Positions 44,736-57,539 of a stretch of DNA of 64,000 nucleotides are shown piece after piece. Both the position numbers and the translations under genes were made by a program. The stretch's first letter is position 1; every line of letters starts with the position of its first letter. This stretch comes from Asterias rubens (lineage: Eukaryota; Echinodermata; Asteroidea; Forcipulatida; Asteriidae). The notes below the pieces were generated by a model. The model was not told the DNA's origin. It did no database searches and worked only from the letters and a program-made list of their open reading frames with translations. The stretch lies in the NCBI RefSeq assembly GCF_902459465.1, contig NW_022985706.1, positions 182,571-246,570 on the forward strand, read 5' to 3'.

Positions 44736-44995
44736 GAATAGGAGTTTTAATTTTGGTTTTTACCCATACACCGAGGTTGCCCGGCAGCTAGCTGCCGGGC
44801 AACCTCGGTAGTCTAGTTGGTAAGACACTGCTCTAGAATTGCAAGGGTCGTGGGTTCGAATCCCACCTGAGTAACATGCCAGTGATATTTTTTCACAGGA
44901 CTCGGGAAAGTACTGAGTATACAGTGCTAATACACATCGGTGTATGGGTAAAAACCAAAATTAATATTCTTTATCCCCGATGCAAATTTAACATC
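44736..44995 (+). mobile_element. tRNA-derived SINE with palindromic head
   Basis: A box TAGTCTAGTTGGTAAGACA and B box GGTTCGAATCCCACCTGAG are both intact. The head is preceded by a perfect inverted repeat, ACCGAGGTTGCCCGGCAGCT against its complement. The body ends with GGTGTATGGGTAAAAACC and an AT-rich tail. Confidence 0.8.
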
Positions 44996-45704
44996 TATTA
45001 GAATAGGAGTTGAAAAATATCTTCACACCCTCATACCCTTCTACCAGCAACTGGTGAAAAGTGATGTAGCCATGAATATTCATTAGTAGGATGACAACAA
45101 TCATGAATAATAAATATTTCCCTGTCATTCTAGCTGTTAACTGAAATTGATTAAGTGCTTCGAGGAATTTTTCAATTTCAGAAAAAAACTGAATAAAGCA
45201 AAGCTTAAATCGGACATTTATTCGCTGAAAATGACCGGTGAAACCTACGATAGTATTTTTGTTTCTTTTAGTTCTTGCTTTTACTAGAATAAGGTCACCA
45301 GTCAAAATGACCTTTCACTTGTGCTATCTTTAGATGGTATCCTGGTTATAATACTATTTTGTGCTTTGAGCAATTCTATTAAATTGGGCACAGGCATCAA
45401 CTTCTTACCTGTGTTGCTTTGTCTTTGGTTTAGGTGCTTGAAGCTACATAAAGTGAAACTTGTTGATATAAATTATTCCCTTACTATTAATTGTTCATTT
45501 CGATGAACTTAATCAATTATCGTTTCCTCCTTTTTAATGGGAGACTTTTGGTCTTATAAATGTGCGCATGCTCACAGCTTTTTGTAAACAATAGAAATTG
45601 ACATGGTAAGTCTGTGGCCACTTATCGCTTCAAAGTTTTCTCTGATGTGCAGGATTAATATTGTGGGAAAATGAAAAACAAATGAAGGCCTGGCCATTCT
45701 TGTA

Positions 45705-46185
45705 CGCAGTTTCGGAAATGCCAACTTTTTCCTGTGGAGAAATCATCAATAAGAGAAGGATCTTTGTGGAACAGCTGTGTTCAGACTCGAGAAAAACCAA
45801 TAAAATTGAAACCACTTAACTGTGCGCCGTTTCGAAAATACTCTGGGTTTTCCGTTTGGAAAATGCTGGGATCTTTGCAAAGCTTAGGTTGTCAGGCTCT
45901 CGGGAAAAAAAAATGGAAGCTTGAATTCATAATTCCAGTGTGCCGTTTCGAACATACAAAGGTTTTGTGGTAGGAAAAATAAAGTATCTTTGCTGAGCTT
46001 GCATTGATAGGTTAATGAAAACAAATAGAAACTTGGGTAATTCCAGTGTGCATTTTCGAACATACACAGGTTTTTTTTCCCGGAAAACAACCAATCTTTG
46101 CGAAACACAGGTTTTCACCCAGGCTTGGGGGAACAAGCTGTGAGCTTTACAAATGCAGTGTGGCGTTTCGAAAATACATCTTGTT
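45705..46185 (+). repeat. Degenerate tandem repeat
   Basis: Units of roughly 90-110 bp share CAGTGTGCCGTTTCGAACAT, then ACAGGTTTT and GAAAA...ATCTTTGC. Four or five diverged units. Not coding. Confidence 0.65.
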
Positions 46186-46659
46186 AAGTTAGCATATCGT
46201 TTAAGTTATAGACCTGCCATGTGGTTTCAATTTGTAAAACTCGCCCATAGATCGTCCATTGATAAACATACTGGAACGGTAGACCACGCGCACCAGTCAC
46301 GTGCTGGTCTCACCTTCAAGCCGCTTGACAAAGACTACCCGTGACTTTGAACAATAATTGTTTCGAGAAATTATTTCGCGTTGATGTTTCCGTACACAGT
46401 CAATGTTGATTGTTTGTATTCATTGAATACTAGTCCTATATTGTTTTAATGCAGATACTTCTGGCTAGGCCATCTTCTGGCAATGACTCAATAAGTTAAT
46501 AGCCACAACAAAATACTTTGTAACGGGCACTCATCAGAGAGCTGTATTTATACAACATTGTTTGAGGAATGTCCCCTTTTGAAGTAATGTAGTTTTATAA
46601 GACAGTGGTAACTTTACCAAAAAATGGAGTCCGAGAAAGGCTTGAAGCGTTTAGGATAC

Positions 46660-46800
46660 ACCAAGTGTATTGCAAAGGTCGGTGGTTCGAATGCCAGCCG
46701 ATTAATATTACTGTGATTGTTTTTCGCAGAACTCTGGAAAGCACTGAGCTGGCTTATATAGTGGCTTTTATGGTTTGAAAACCTAAATTAATAAAACGAA
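46660..46800 (+). mobile_element. tRNA-derived SINE, decayed
   Basis: A GGTTCGAATGCCAGCCGAT B-box region, then CAGAACTCTGGAAAGCACTGAG as in other copies of the family (given in parts). The 5' half is not recognisable. Confidence 0.5.
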
Positions 46801-47879
46801 AACAGTCTGCTGTTTTGAATATTGAGTCAGTCAAAATTAATTCACGCGTCGACCTGATTAACTTCCATTTGGTTGTTTGCCCATTATTTAATTAATATAA
46901 TTAAAAGCCGTGGGTTGACAGGCAGAGTTTTAGGGTGATTTGCGTCCCTTTCGGTTTTAGTTTAATGCGAATAATCATGAGTCTCATTAATGCAGAGATT
47001 CTTGGGTTGAACGGTGGTGGATTGTTGAGCCGTGAAGTCGACAATTATTATTTGAGATTTTTACCGGTAAGTCCGCTTTAAAACTTCACTCTAAAACTAT
47101 CTGAGCTAATCTTATTTCTTTGAAATCACCGGTGAATCTTTACACGTCCGTCAACGAATGTTTAAAGGCACTGCACACTATTGGTAATTATAACAACGCA
47201 TTAAATTGGTAACGAGCAGTGGAGAGCTGTTGATAGTAATAAAACACTGTGAGAAACGGCTCCCTCTGAAGTAACGTAGTTTTTGTGGAAGAAGTAACTT
47301 CTCACTGAAATGATAAAAGGCCCTTTATTATGTATCGAACAAGGGTTTTTTCTGTCATGATTTTTATGCAACTTCGATTGACCAAATTGCGCCCAAATTT
47401 CCACATACATGTATTTAGTGTATTATGCGAAAACATAACCGGTAAACAATCATTTTTGATTTTCTGTCGCCAATGTGTATTGTTTTTATTGTTCCATTAT
47501 TTGCTTAAGATATAAAATACTGCCGACTTCGAAAATTAAAAGCACCGTAAATATAAATACTTTGGCCGGCTCGTTTTTACTAATTCCTTAGACTTAATTC
47601 GCATCTTTTTGATTTGACTCTAAAACTGAGCTACATTTCTATCCTGTTTGCCTCCTTGTTTCTATGGTAAACGTGAGTCAATTAATAAACGAGTCATATT
47701 GTGCACCAAATATATTTATGAAGGTTAATAGAAAATTATTGGTTTGATTATTAAAAGTTATAAGAGGAGGGAGGTTTCACTATAGGTGATGGCTCCCCCA
47801 GCAAGCCAATAAGCAAAACAACTTTGATTAAATTTGTCAACACCTTTCTCAAGGGGAGCGTTTGAAACCTCGTTGCAGA

Positions 47880-48035
47880 ACCTATAGCACCATCTCAGAA
47901 TAGGAGACTTTCCAACGCTAGGTGGCAGCAGACATACCGGGTAAATTTCCATTGTTTACGTAGTTCTGAACATGCGCATAATTCTGAGAACAATGGATTT
48001 ACCCGGTAAGTCTGCTGCCCTCTATCGTCCCAGAA
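47880..48035. mobile_element. Fold-back element with GTAAGTCTGCTGCC ends
   Basis: Left AGACTTTCCAACGCTAGGTG and right inverted text around GCCCTCTATCGTCCCAGAAA. The arms share AATTTCCATTGTT / AACAATGGATTT. Similar half-ends occur at 48515-48555 and 58940-58975. Confidence 0.6.
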
Positions 48036-49090
48036 AGTCTCCCATTAGCCTGCATAATGCATCTGACGCCTTCATGGCGATCAACTCAGCGCGGGAAATT
48101 CCCACGGTTGGTTGTGTCAAAGACCATCTTACTTGGTATCCCAACATATGCATCCAATAACAAACCTGTGAAAATTTGGGCTCAACATTGTTCATCGAAT
48201 AATGACAGAAAAAACACGCATTGCATTTATTTGTGTGCTTTCAGGTGCATATTAAAATGTGTGTTCCATTATTCTAGTCCGTTTGTCAGCAAGCAAATCA
48301 TGAGAATGGCGAACATTTCAAACTTCAAAAAGTAGTTTCAAAATATTCTCCGTATTTTTATTGTATAATTATATATTGTAATATTTTAAATTCAAATAAT
48401 TATGTCAAACTGCCATTACGCATAAGTTTGGTATTTTTTAGGTTTGCGAAGTGGCACCCAGACATCTACCAGGTAAACACAGTCTTGGATGTGTTTATAA
48501 TTAACTAAATGGAAATTCACCTGGGTATGTCTGCTGCCACCTAGCGTTCAAAGTAATAAAATCCCAAGCTGCTGTTATCGTGGCGCTAAAAATTTCGAAA
48601 AATTGTGAATTATTTTAAATTGATTGCTGTTTGTCTGTACCGTAGTATAAGCCTTGTGCTTGTCGTCACGAGCCTACGGAAGCTTAAAGTGGCCGTCCAC
48701 GAATCTACGTTTACGAGCTAGTCGAAGACAGACGCCATCTTTCTGAATGTTGCGATGCTTTTCGTTTAAAAAGGGGACTTCTATCTGGTTTTCATCGAAC
48801 ACCAGTTAGCTAAGAAACGCAGATGTCATTCGTTAATTATTCTTCCATGTAACTCTATGGCCCTCGGATCTGTGGACCTATTTAAAGAATGGTCCCGCTC
48901 CCATCGAAATCTTTATACACTAGGCAAAACTACAAGTAATAAATAAAATTGTACATTGTCTTTCTTCGTCGCCGTGGGCTCGTCATTTAAATAAAGATAT
49001 TAATAAATAACTACGCAATTTTTATGACGTCCTGATTTACAATTCATGTCACACTATACAACCAGCAAGCGTCGACTCACACGTAATTGT

Positions 49091-52000
49091 TTACGTCTTG
49101 ATCAGCAGTAGGGTTATCACACCGGCTAGAACGATCATTACGTCAGACATTGTCATGGATCCGCCTGTAAACAAAAAAAATCATTTAAACAAATAATTAA
49201 ACGAATCATTTAAAGGCAGTGGACACTATTGGTTGTTACTCAAATTAATTGTTAGCACAAAACCTTGGTAACGAGAAATGGGGAGAGGTTGATAGTATAA
49301 AACGTTGTGAGAAACGACTCCCTCTAAAGTGACGTAGATTTCTAGAAAGAAGTAATTTTCATCGAATTTGATTTCGAGACCTCAGATTTAGAACTTGAGG
49401 TCTCGAAATCAAGCATCTGAAAGCACACAACTTCGTATGACAAGGGTGTTTTTTCTTTCATTATTATCTCCCAACTTTGATGACCGATTGAGCTCAAATT
49501 TTCACAGGTTTGTTATTTCATGCATATGTTGAGATACAGCAAGTGAGAAGACTGGTCTTTGACAATTACCAATAGTGTCCGCTGTCTTTAAAGGCAACGT
49601 ATTTGGTTTTTGGAACAGTTCGAGAGTTTTAATAATTTATATTAGACAATTAATACAACTAACATTTACGGTTTTCACAGAGAAGGCTAACAGAAAATTG
49701 GCCAGAAGTGCCGCCCTATAAAAATGATGCACCCCCCTTGTATCCACCCCCTAAAAGTTATTCTTACTGCACTGAGTGTTAGGCCGTATCCGAATTGGCG
49801 GCTACGGCTACGGCTACGGCTACGGCTACGGCTACGGCCGGATCGCAGCGTCGCCATGCATTGAAGTATAGGACGCCCTTAGCAACACCCAGGCAACGGT
49901 CGTAGCCGCAGCCGTAGCCACTAATTCGGAAACGGCCTTAGTAAAGGTGTGGCAGGAGATTCTGTCGCCCATTATGGAGAATTGTGTGTACAAACTTTCT
50001 CTGATAGCGCCATCTGTTGAATCATCCTCCGACATACAGCCTTTGTTTGCCGTTAAGGGGGACATAATCTCCAGGGACACGACAGGTGTGCCTAAAACCC
50101 ACTTTTGAAATCAAAGAAACGAAACTTACGACTTTCGCACAATTCACCGCTGAAAGCTGTACCTTCACAGTCACATGTTTTCGTGTTGTCCTCCAATCGG
50201 CACACACCGTGTACGCATGGATTGTAAAAGCCGCATTCATCTACGATTATGAACATTGATAATTGAAACAATATTATTATTAAACACATTGATGACAACC
50301 ATCTCTTGCATCCCCTTTTTGGTATGTTGTTGTCAGCAAATATAATATAAAAGATTATTGGCATGTCCTGGCCGAACGGAGGTTGTACATGACGCAAGCT
50401 CTTGTGTTTCTGAGTGTGGGTTCGAATCCCCAGCCGTGACACTGTGTCCTCGAGCAAGACACTTAACCATTACTTCGTCCTTCGGATGGGACGTAAAGCC
50501 GTTTGTCCCATGTGTTGTGTAACGCATGCAAAAGAACCCAGTGCACTTATCGAAAAGAGAAGGGGTTCGCCCCGATGTTCCTGGCTGTGGCTGCTGAATG
50601 CGCCGTAACACCTAGTAAACCCTACTAAGGTGCTAAATAATTGGGTCTCAAAATTCATCATTGCAATAACATTATCTTTCTGAAAGTTTGTATATACTCA
50701 GCGCTTTGAGTACCTTGATTGGTAGATACGTGCGCTATATAAGACTTCGATACTATTATTATTATTGATACCTTACAGATGTTGAAGAGCTTACACAGAC
50801 GGACGAGTGCTATTATAACAACCCATTATGTTAATACTATTTACATAATAACGTACTTCAAAATTGGAAGGTTTTCAAACTGTTGTTTTAGGCTAGATAC
50901 ACGTGGAGGTTTTGGACGCTTGCGGCAGCAAACGCTATACTATTTCGACACCTTAGTATCGTAAAATATGACCACTATATTGAATAGAGGGTTAAAGCGG
51001 TATACATGTCAAAAGTATTGTTTAACACGTGACGCGTGTTCCACCAATCAAATGGTAAGGTTCCATAGTGCGGTTAAAAACAAATTAGTTTGATTCCGCT
51101 TCGAGTTTGATGGAATCTACTTACCCTGCATCACAAAGGTTATCTCTGCAGACTGGCTCTTGACGACCGGGCTGCTGTCATTCTGTGTGAATACAACCGA
51201 AACAAGATGGAACCCATACCGCATCCCAGAACGTATCCTGTTGAGGGAGTAGCTACTCTCCGTTTTGTCAATCTGATAGATGCGGTCTGGTACCCCGTCT
51301 TGACTGATGGTGAACTCGTAGAAATCGACGGGTCCCTCTGACGATGTCCAGGTCAGTAGGGCAGTTGAGTTACTCGATATTTGCAGGACTGCGTCTGAGG
51401 GGGCGTGTGGTACTAACGGGAAAATGTAAACGCAATAATCGGTGAATTGGTTATGACCAACGCCAGAATGACGTCACGTGCGGTCAGCGTTCCCAAACAG
51501 TCTGCAATTTGAGAGACTCGAGTTGTAAGTGAGGTTTTGGTGCGAGTTTACCACTCGTGATGCGCACTGCCCGTTTTCATTATTACTTCACGACCGACTA
51601 TAAGACTTGTTTGTGTACGAGTCAAGGGGGAACTCCTTTGAGACAGCGGACCAGTCTATGTTGTAAGAAATCCCGCGGATAAACGACCTTGCCCTGGCTA
51701 CTCAAGCTTTAAAATATGTTTTCAGGCGTGTTCTCTTAGACGCAGGGATGGGAGCTTAACTATTAGCTAAATGCAGAGTAACGTTTGAGACTAGTAGGCT
51801 TATATATATTCTCACTAATTGGTCTATCTCAACCATTATGCTGAATAGCAAACCTGTGAAAAATTGTGCACAATTATTGATCATCGAAATTGCACGAAAA
51901 TAATGAAAGAAAAAACACCTTAGCTGCACAAAGAAAGCTATCATGAAACATTGTACCTACATGTCCAAAGCGTCGCCACAATGTTGAGTTGCACCGTGGC

Positions 52001-55000
52001 ATCCCCTTGAAGAACAGCATCTACGCGCACACCGTACTCCTCAGCCGCGTTTAATTCCTCAAACGTATGAGACGCTCCAGCCTCTGCGTCCACCAGGACG
52101 CCACGAGAGGGCGTACCTAGCGGATGCTCTAGGGTGACTTTGTACTGCTTGATATTATCGGCTGGGTTGGGTGGGTCGGACCACGTGATTTCGAAGGAGC
52201 TTGATGTCTTTCTTCTGATCGAAGCATGGGGTAACTCTGAAAACGAATATTATGCAAAACGGAAAATAATACTTCGGGCTGTATGCCATTTTTTGCAGTG
52301 CAATCGGTAACTTTTATCAAATTTATTGTTGAGTTCAGTTTATATTTTTCAAAGTTTCCAATATTTCCTTCCTTACACTTTTAATCTCCCTTGTATCGTC
52401 AGTCAGCAGCATCACGAGCAATGTCGAAAAAATTGTTAGCCGTCAAACTTTCAGTGGCCAATCCCGTTCCCTGGACCAAACCGAGGTGCACTGACGGGAA
52501 GGCTCACGTGGTGACGTGTGTGGGGTTTTTCCTGGTTCGAGGACGAACGTGAGGTAATTGTGTGCCCACGTCCGTCCTGGAAACAAATAAAATACGCCAC
52601 ACCGGGGTCGACCCAGGGAAGCTAAACGAACGCACCCAAAATATACACTGGGTGCGTTCGTTTAGCTTCCCTGGGTCGACCCCGTCGTATGGCGTTTTTC
52701 TTTCAAGGACGAACGTGTGCAGAAAATTACCCACGTCCGTCCTGGAAAAAAACCGCTACACACCGGGGTAGACACAAAGCAGCTAAACGAACGCACCCAT
52801 TATAAATTCCATAACTTACTGATGTTAACGGCAACAGATGGAAGCTGCAAAGGCAGGGACACAATGCTTTTTGTCCCACCCTTCTGCGTGTACAAAACCA
52901 CAGAATTCACCGCTAGGTCTGTGATCGTGTAACTATATATCGTGGTGGTCTTAGCGATAACTTGACTGTCGATGACGGTAATTTCTGAACCATCAGCGAT
53001 GGCGAAGACTAGAAGATAGTTGTCAAAGTCGCCGTTGGTGGCGTTCCATTTGCACTCCATGACTGACTGTCTGAACACTTGGATGGTGAATCCTGTTGGC
53101 TGAGGGGGGCGCTCTTATAACAAGAAATGTACAAACAAAATGTAACAATATTGCAGGGATTCCAAAATACTTTGATGTGATCTTGAACAATAGCTTTTGT
53201 TCAGTTATGTTTGAAGGATTTGTAAACCCTTAAGAGACCCAATTAATTTCTGTATAATCCTCAAAAAATGCCCAGACATCGCTACAAAAAGTATTTATTT
53301 AAATGTAGGCTATCTTTTTTGATAACGTGTCAAATGATAAATATAACTGAATCAAGACATGACCTTTAATTTTACCTCTTTGTGTAAATGGAAGTAGGTA
53401 CACTTTGGTACAAGGCGTTTGTGACTTTAACAAGATAGTGACTGGAGTTGAACCCACCTATTTGTACGAAAGTGATTTCAGCGGATGCGCTTTTGACCAC
53501 GTGGTGGCTGGGGTAATTGGGCGTGTTCACGACAGACACAAGTTGAAAGCCGAACTGCGTTCCCGATGTCAGATTCTCAAGCACGAACTTTGAGCTCGTG
53601 GATGGGATCGGAAACACCATGCCTGCCCTGCCGGCTGTGGTTACCGTTAGCTCGTAGTAATCCACCGGGCCTTGGGCTCTGGTCCAGGTTAGAGTGGCTG
53701 AGTTATCACCCGTAAGCTGTAGGACGGCGTCCGTTGGTGAATGTGGCACTAAAAACAAAAGATGAGAGAGTTACAAAGTAGTGGCAACGTCCAAGGACAA
53801 TCTGCCGCTAGAGATACCCCCATAATGGGAAATTAACGTGTGTTGGAGGAGGATTCAAAAGAGGGCGTTATTCGAGGTAGTTCGTACACAGTTCGCCATA
53901 TTAGGGGGACAGACTCTCCTGCCACAGCGGCATTGGTGACAAGCTGTGCATGGTTACGATCTAAAGAACCTGCATATGACGTCACATGCTCATACATCGC
54001 CCTCTCTTGGGTAAAAATAACGATAACCAGTCATTGGCTGAGAATTTAACAAGTGTGTTCGGTCTGGTGTTGCTGCCATTGTTGTCGTTGTTGTCGGTGT
54101 CGCTGTTTCTGACACTTTCACTGTCACTGTTACTGTCATTGTCGCTGCTATCACTGTCGTTGTGGCTGTTGTGTCGCTGTTGCTGTCGCTTTTGCTAAGC
54201 TGTCACTGTAACTGTCAATGCCGTTGCCATTGTAGTTGTGGTTGTTTTGTCGTTGACATTGTTGTTGTTGTACGTGGACAGTTTAAGTATGGTTAAGCTT
54301 ATTTTGTAATGCTTTTATCTCTTTTTATGTTTGTATTATAATATTATAATGCATGGACCGTCTGGGCAAACGTTTATAATCAATGCACTGGCAATACTTA
54401 CACGTCCAAACCGTTGTGAAGATGTTTAAATCCACCGAGATATCCCCGATTAGAACTGCATCCAGCCGCACTCCGTACTCTTCAGCCGCGTTTAAATTTT
54501 GAAAAGTGCGCGACGCTCCAGCCGCTGCGCCTATTAACACCCGAATGATGGTTGACCCTGGTGGATGTTGAAGTCTGAGGTCATATTGCTTGATGCTGTA
54601 GGTTGGGTTAGGAGCCTCGGACCAGGTGATCTTGAAGGACGAGTCGGTTCTTGCGTTGATAGTTGCGGGAGGTAGTTCTGTAATTAATAGGAGAGAGAAT
54701 ACTTTGGTGTTTTTGGAGTATCGCTATGTTGGTTGGTTGTTGTTGGTTTTTTTTTTATGCTCAGCAGGAAGGAATTGCGCCCTGTAAATGTCTACACCAG
54801 TCGACTCGCTTGCCAAGCAACATTTGGTTTCTCTCCCGTGGACAATAATCAGTTTGGTAAACATTATTTTTGTTTAGTTTCAATCCTTTTTCTATCTGTC
54901 CTTTCGGCCTTTCTCCGGTGTTCTATGTCGAGCATGGAGCTATAAACACAATGGGCTTTTTGGAACAGTGATGGTACTTTTGTGTTTGTATATAACACTT

Positions 55001-55290
55001 ATTTCTGAAGAAAAAAAAATCTTCTAGTGTTATTTCAATATCCTTATAGACTAATGAGTCTCTCTTCGGTGTATGTATGTGACAGAACTCATTATTTAAA
55101 ATCAGTTTGCAGCGCATGCAAAACAAAAATACAGGCTGAATATAAATTATATTAAAAAAAAAACACTTTAAAAAACCGAAATATCAATTTAATCTGGGCC
55201 TATACTTTAAAACTCACCTATACACGAACTCATTCCGAAGAAAGTCAGGAAAACCAACCCAAGTATTATCAATTTATTGTGCAGTGCCAT
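49091..55290 (-). CDS. Secreted or GPI-anchored protein with five FN3 domains and one EGF domain
   Basis: Exons: 55290-55218, 54677-54402, 53748-53458, 53113-52820, 52236-51961, 51412-51125, 50240-50130, 49164-49091. The total is 561 codons (560 aa). All introns are phase 1. Exon 1 is a signal peptide (LIILGLVFLTFFGMSS). Exons 2-6 each encode one fibronectin type III-like domain of 92-98 residues with the expected Trp and Tyr/Leu positions. Exon 7 encodes an EGF domain with six cysteines (C-x5-C-x4-C-x8-C-x1-C-x9-C). Exon 8 encodes a 23-residue hydrophobic tail (VMIVLAGVITLLLI) ending two residues later, which suggests a GPI signal or a minimal membrane anchor. Exons 2 and 5 (both 276 bp, sharing LNAAEEYGVR) and exons 3 and 6 are paralogous pairs. 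Adhesion or receptor function is inferred, and I recognise no named orthologue. Confidence 0.85.
49209..49592. mobile_element. TTAA MITE, GGCAGTGGACAC family
   Basis: Full copy: TTAA, AGGCAGTGGACACTATTGG, hairpin, right end CCAATAGTGTCCGCTGTCTTTAA. Last intron of the FN3/EGF gene. Confidence 0.87.
49790..49935. mobile_element. Fold-back element of GGCTAC repeats
   Basis: Left GGCCGTATCCGAATTGGCGG, right inverted CTAATTCGGAAACGGCC, with seven GGCTAC words in the left arm and GTAGCC words in the right. A related element is at 62972-63105. Confidence 0.75.
50370..50766 (+). mobile_element. tRNA-derived SINE (second family), near full length
   Basis: Starts TCCTGGCCGAACGGAGGTTG, B box GTGGGTTCGAATCCCCAGCC, body AGCAAGACACTTAACCATTA and GGGACGTAAAGCCGTTTGTC, tail GCGCTATATAAGACTTCGAT then TTATTATTATT. 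Lies in the intron between the last FN3 exon and the EGF exon. Confidence 0.8.
52500..52800. mobile_element. Compound palindrome with TGGGTGCGTTCGTTTAGC ends
   Basis: Text GGGTCGACCCAGGGAAGCTA and the following AACGAACGCACCCA meet their complement around 52645, and a third arm lies at 52765-52800. Outer arms share CCCACGTCCGTCCTGGAAA. The ends match the large fold-back at 15403-16105. Confidence 0.75.
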
Positions 55291-55424
55291 CTCAAACTAA
55301 ACAAGTTCACGTGTATGAAGATTCAATTGCAGTGCCTTTAACGAGTTATCCTCAGTAGTTTTATTCCCATAAAATGGGGTACCTTCTGATGAGCAAGTAC
55401 TGCACTAAAAATGAACTTGACTTT

Positions 55425-55745
55425 GTGTTTTCTTTCTTGGTGTCTTGTCTCAATTGTCTGTCTACGTTTTGTTTGTTTGTTTTAAAAAGGGAGCAGGGCT
55501 GAGTCAGCCTTTTGTCGAAGCCTTCGTGGCGCAATAAGCGGAGCGACTGGAACGAGAGACCATGCGCGTGTGTCGAGTGACGATCGAGTGGCAAAGCCAC
55601 GTTCGCCACTCGCGTGCGTGGTCTCCCGTTCCAGTCGCTTGGTGATCGCGGCTCTCCAAGCCACGAATGCCTTTGACAAAAGGCTACGGTGGAACCAGGG
55701 TGACAATGGACTTGACTTTGTGTTTTCTTTGTGTGTGTTTTGTCT
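55425..55745. repeat. Inverted repeat with GC-rich centre
   Basis: The centre GGAACGAGAGACCATGCGCG is mirrored by CGCGTGCGTGGTCTCCCGTT. Outer arms contain CCTTTTGTCGAAGCCTTCGTG and CACGAATGCCTTTGACAAAAGG (given in parts), and ACTTGACTTTGTGTTTTCTT flanks both sides directly. Confidence 0.7.
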
Positions 55746-55944
55746 CATTTGTCTGTCTCTGTATTGTTTGTTTTAAACTAGAGTAGGGCTACAAAGCAGT
55801 GCAAGGCCGCGTTGTTGTAACAACACAAGAATGTAACATTCCCACGATCGAGTTAATTTACAATGTTAAAGCACACAATATAATATATAGTAGATGTCAG
55901 TTTTGGTATGGGGATAAATAGATAATAGTTTGTGTTACCCTTAA

Positions 55945-56095
55945 GGCCGGTTTATAGTCGGTCGCGCGATGGTCGTGCGATGGAAATCTTGCGCGCGATC
56001 CTAAGACTGATGCCTAAAAACCGTGTCTTTTTATGATCGCGCGTCCAGATTTCCGACGCCCGACCATCGCGCGACCGACTATAACTCGGCCTTTA
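55945..56095. mobile_element. Fold-back element, GGTCGCGCGATGG
   Basis: Left AAGGCCGGTTTATAGTCGGT, right ACCGACTATAACTCGGCCTT. Inner arms pair through CGCGCGATGGTCG and CGACCATCGCGCG. Confidence 0.75.
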
Positions 56096-57539
56096 CAGCA
56101 AAGTGTAATAAGCACCACACTCGTCACTTTCCCAAATTCTGTGGAAAAAAGTCCAAAGGCGAATCACTCGGGCTGATTCGAACCCACGTCCTTTATATTA
56201 TTATATATAAAACAATAAAGCATTACTTGGCAATAAGCCACCTTCTTAGCAATGCATTCTCCTTAACCCACATAGAAACCATAGGGGTGTGACCTTTTAG
56301 TAATTACGCGAACAGAGTGCTCACAAAATCTTACTTGGTAAAGAACACTTGAAAAACTGTTGAACTTGAAAAAGGGCTTCAGGCATGCATAACACCCTTC
56401 TCGGGCATCTGAGAGCACAGAAGTCGCAACAAGGGTTTTATTTCTTCCATCATTTTCTTGCAACTTCGATGACAAATTGAGCAAATAGTAATTTCACAGA
56501 TTTTTAATTTATGCATAATGTTTGCATACACCAAGTGAGGAGGTAGACCTACTGGTCTTATACCAAAAGTATAGAAACTGAAGTACGTCGAATAAAAAGA
56601 AACAATGTCTAGATTAATGTGAGTGTTGGCTCTGAAAAGAGCCGGTTGGGTCTCGACGTTTCGAAAATACTCTGCTCGTCTTCACGAGAAACCATGCAAA
56701 GCTTCCAAACAATAAGAACAATACGAATATTTAAAGAGATTCAAATAACATGATCACAGTTGTATTTTTGGTGTGGGTCGTCTCGCTGTGTTGTATTTGA
56801 TATTACTCCGTTTCAAGTGAAGGTCAATACGGCAGTACCTAGATGAACAATTCACCAACATCAACAAAATGGTTCCATTGTTAGTGGATCACGGTGAATC
56901 AACAATAACAATGCAGTCCCTCTAAATAAACTTCCATTATGAATTGCATTGAATGGAATTGAATTGTTTATTCGTCAAGTATAAAAAAAAAAATACATGA
57001 AATTGAAAATCCAATTGTACAGCAACATAATATAGTAATATTAAAATGTAGAAATTGCACAAGATGTACTTATATATCACAGAAGAAGAAAAAAAACAGT
57101 TATAATGAAAAAAAACCCATAAAAGAGTAGTGGACCCCCTCCCTCAAACTTAAAGAGGCCAAATTGCGCACAGGAAATACCAGTAACACAAATTAAAACA
57201 CAGTACAAGGCTGTATGCAACCAGTGGAAAATGTTTATTATTCAAAAATACAAACAAATACTCTCAGAAGACTCGCATCTTGTTACAGTAAAGGGGAAAC
57301 TATTTTCCTTGAACTGTTATCCGTTCCTCAATTTGATGTTTTCAACCATTAACTGACCACTTCTTCTGCACCTATTACTTACTATAGTTTAAAATACATA
57401 AACATGTTTTAAAATAGTAAACAGATAAATACATATTATTAAGAAATACCTGAATATGATCACATGAATAATGACACACAAAATTGCTTGTCAACAATTA
57501 TGATATTCTGTAAATTTACCCTTACCCCCCAACCTCCTG

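Larger units (their letters stand above)
44253..49090. other. Spacer between the ACTL6A-like gene and the FN3/EGF gene
   Basis: It holds tRNA-derived SINEs (44736-44995, 46660-46800), a degenerate tandem repeat (45705-46185), a partial TTAA MITE (47163-47420), and a fold-back (47880-48035) with a related end near 48515-48555. The genes converge here, so their 3' ends should fall in this stretch. No protein-coding gene was recognised. Confidence 0.6.

Noticed and set aside
54060..54260. Leu/Ser-rich ORF that resembles a membrane segment
   Set aside because: It is a CTGT/CACTGT-type imperfect microsatellite in an intron of the FN3/EGF gene.
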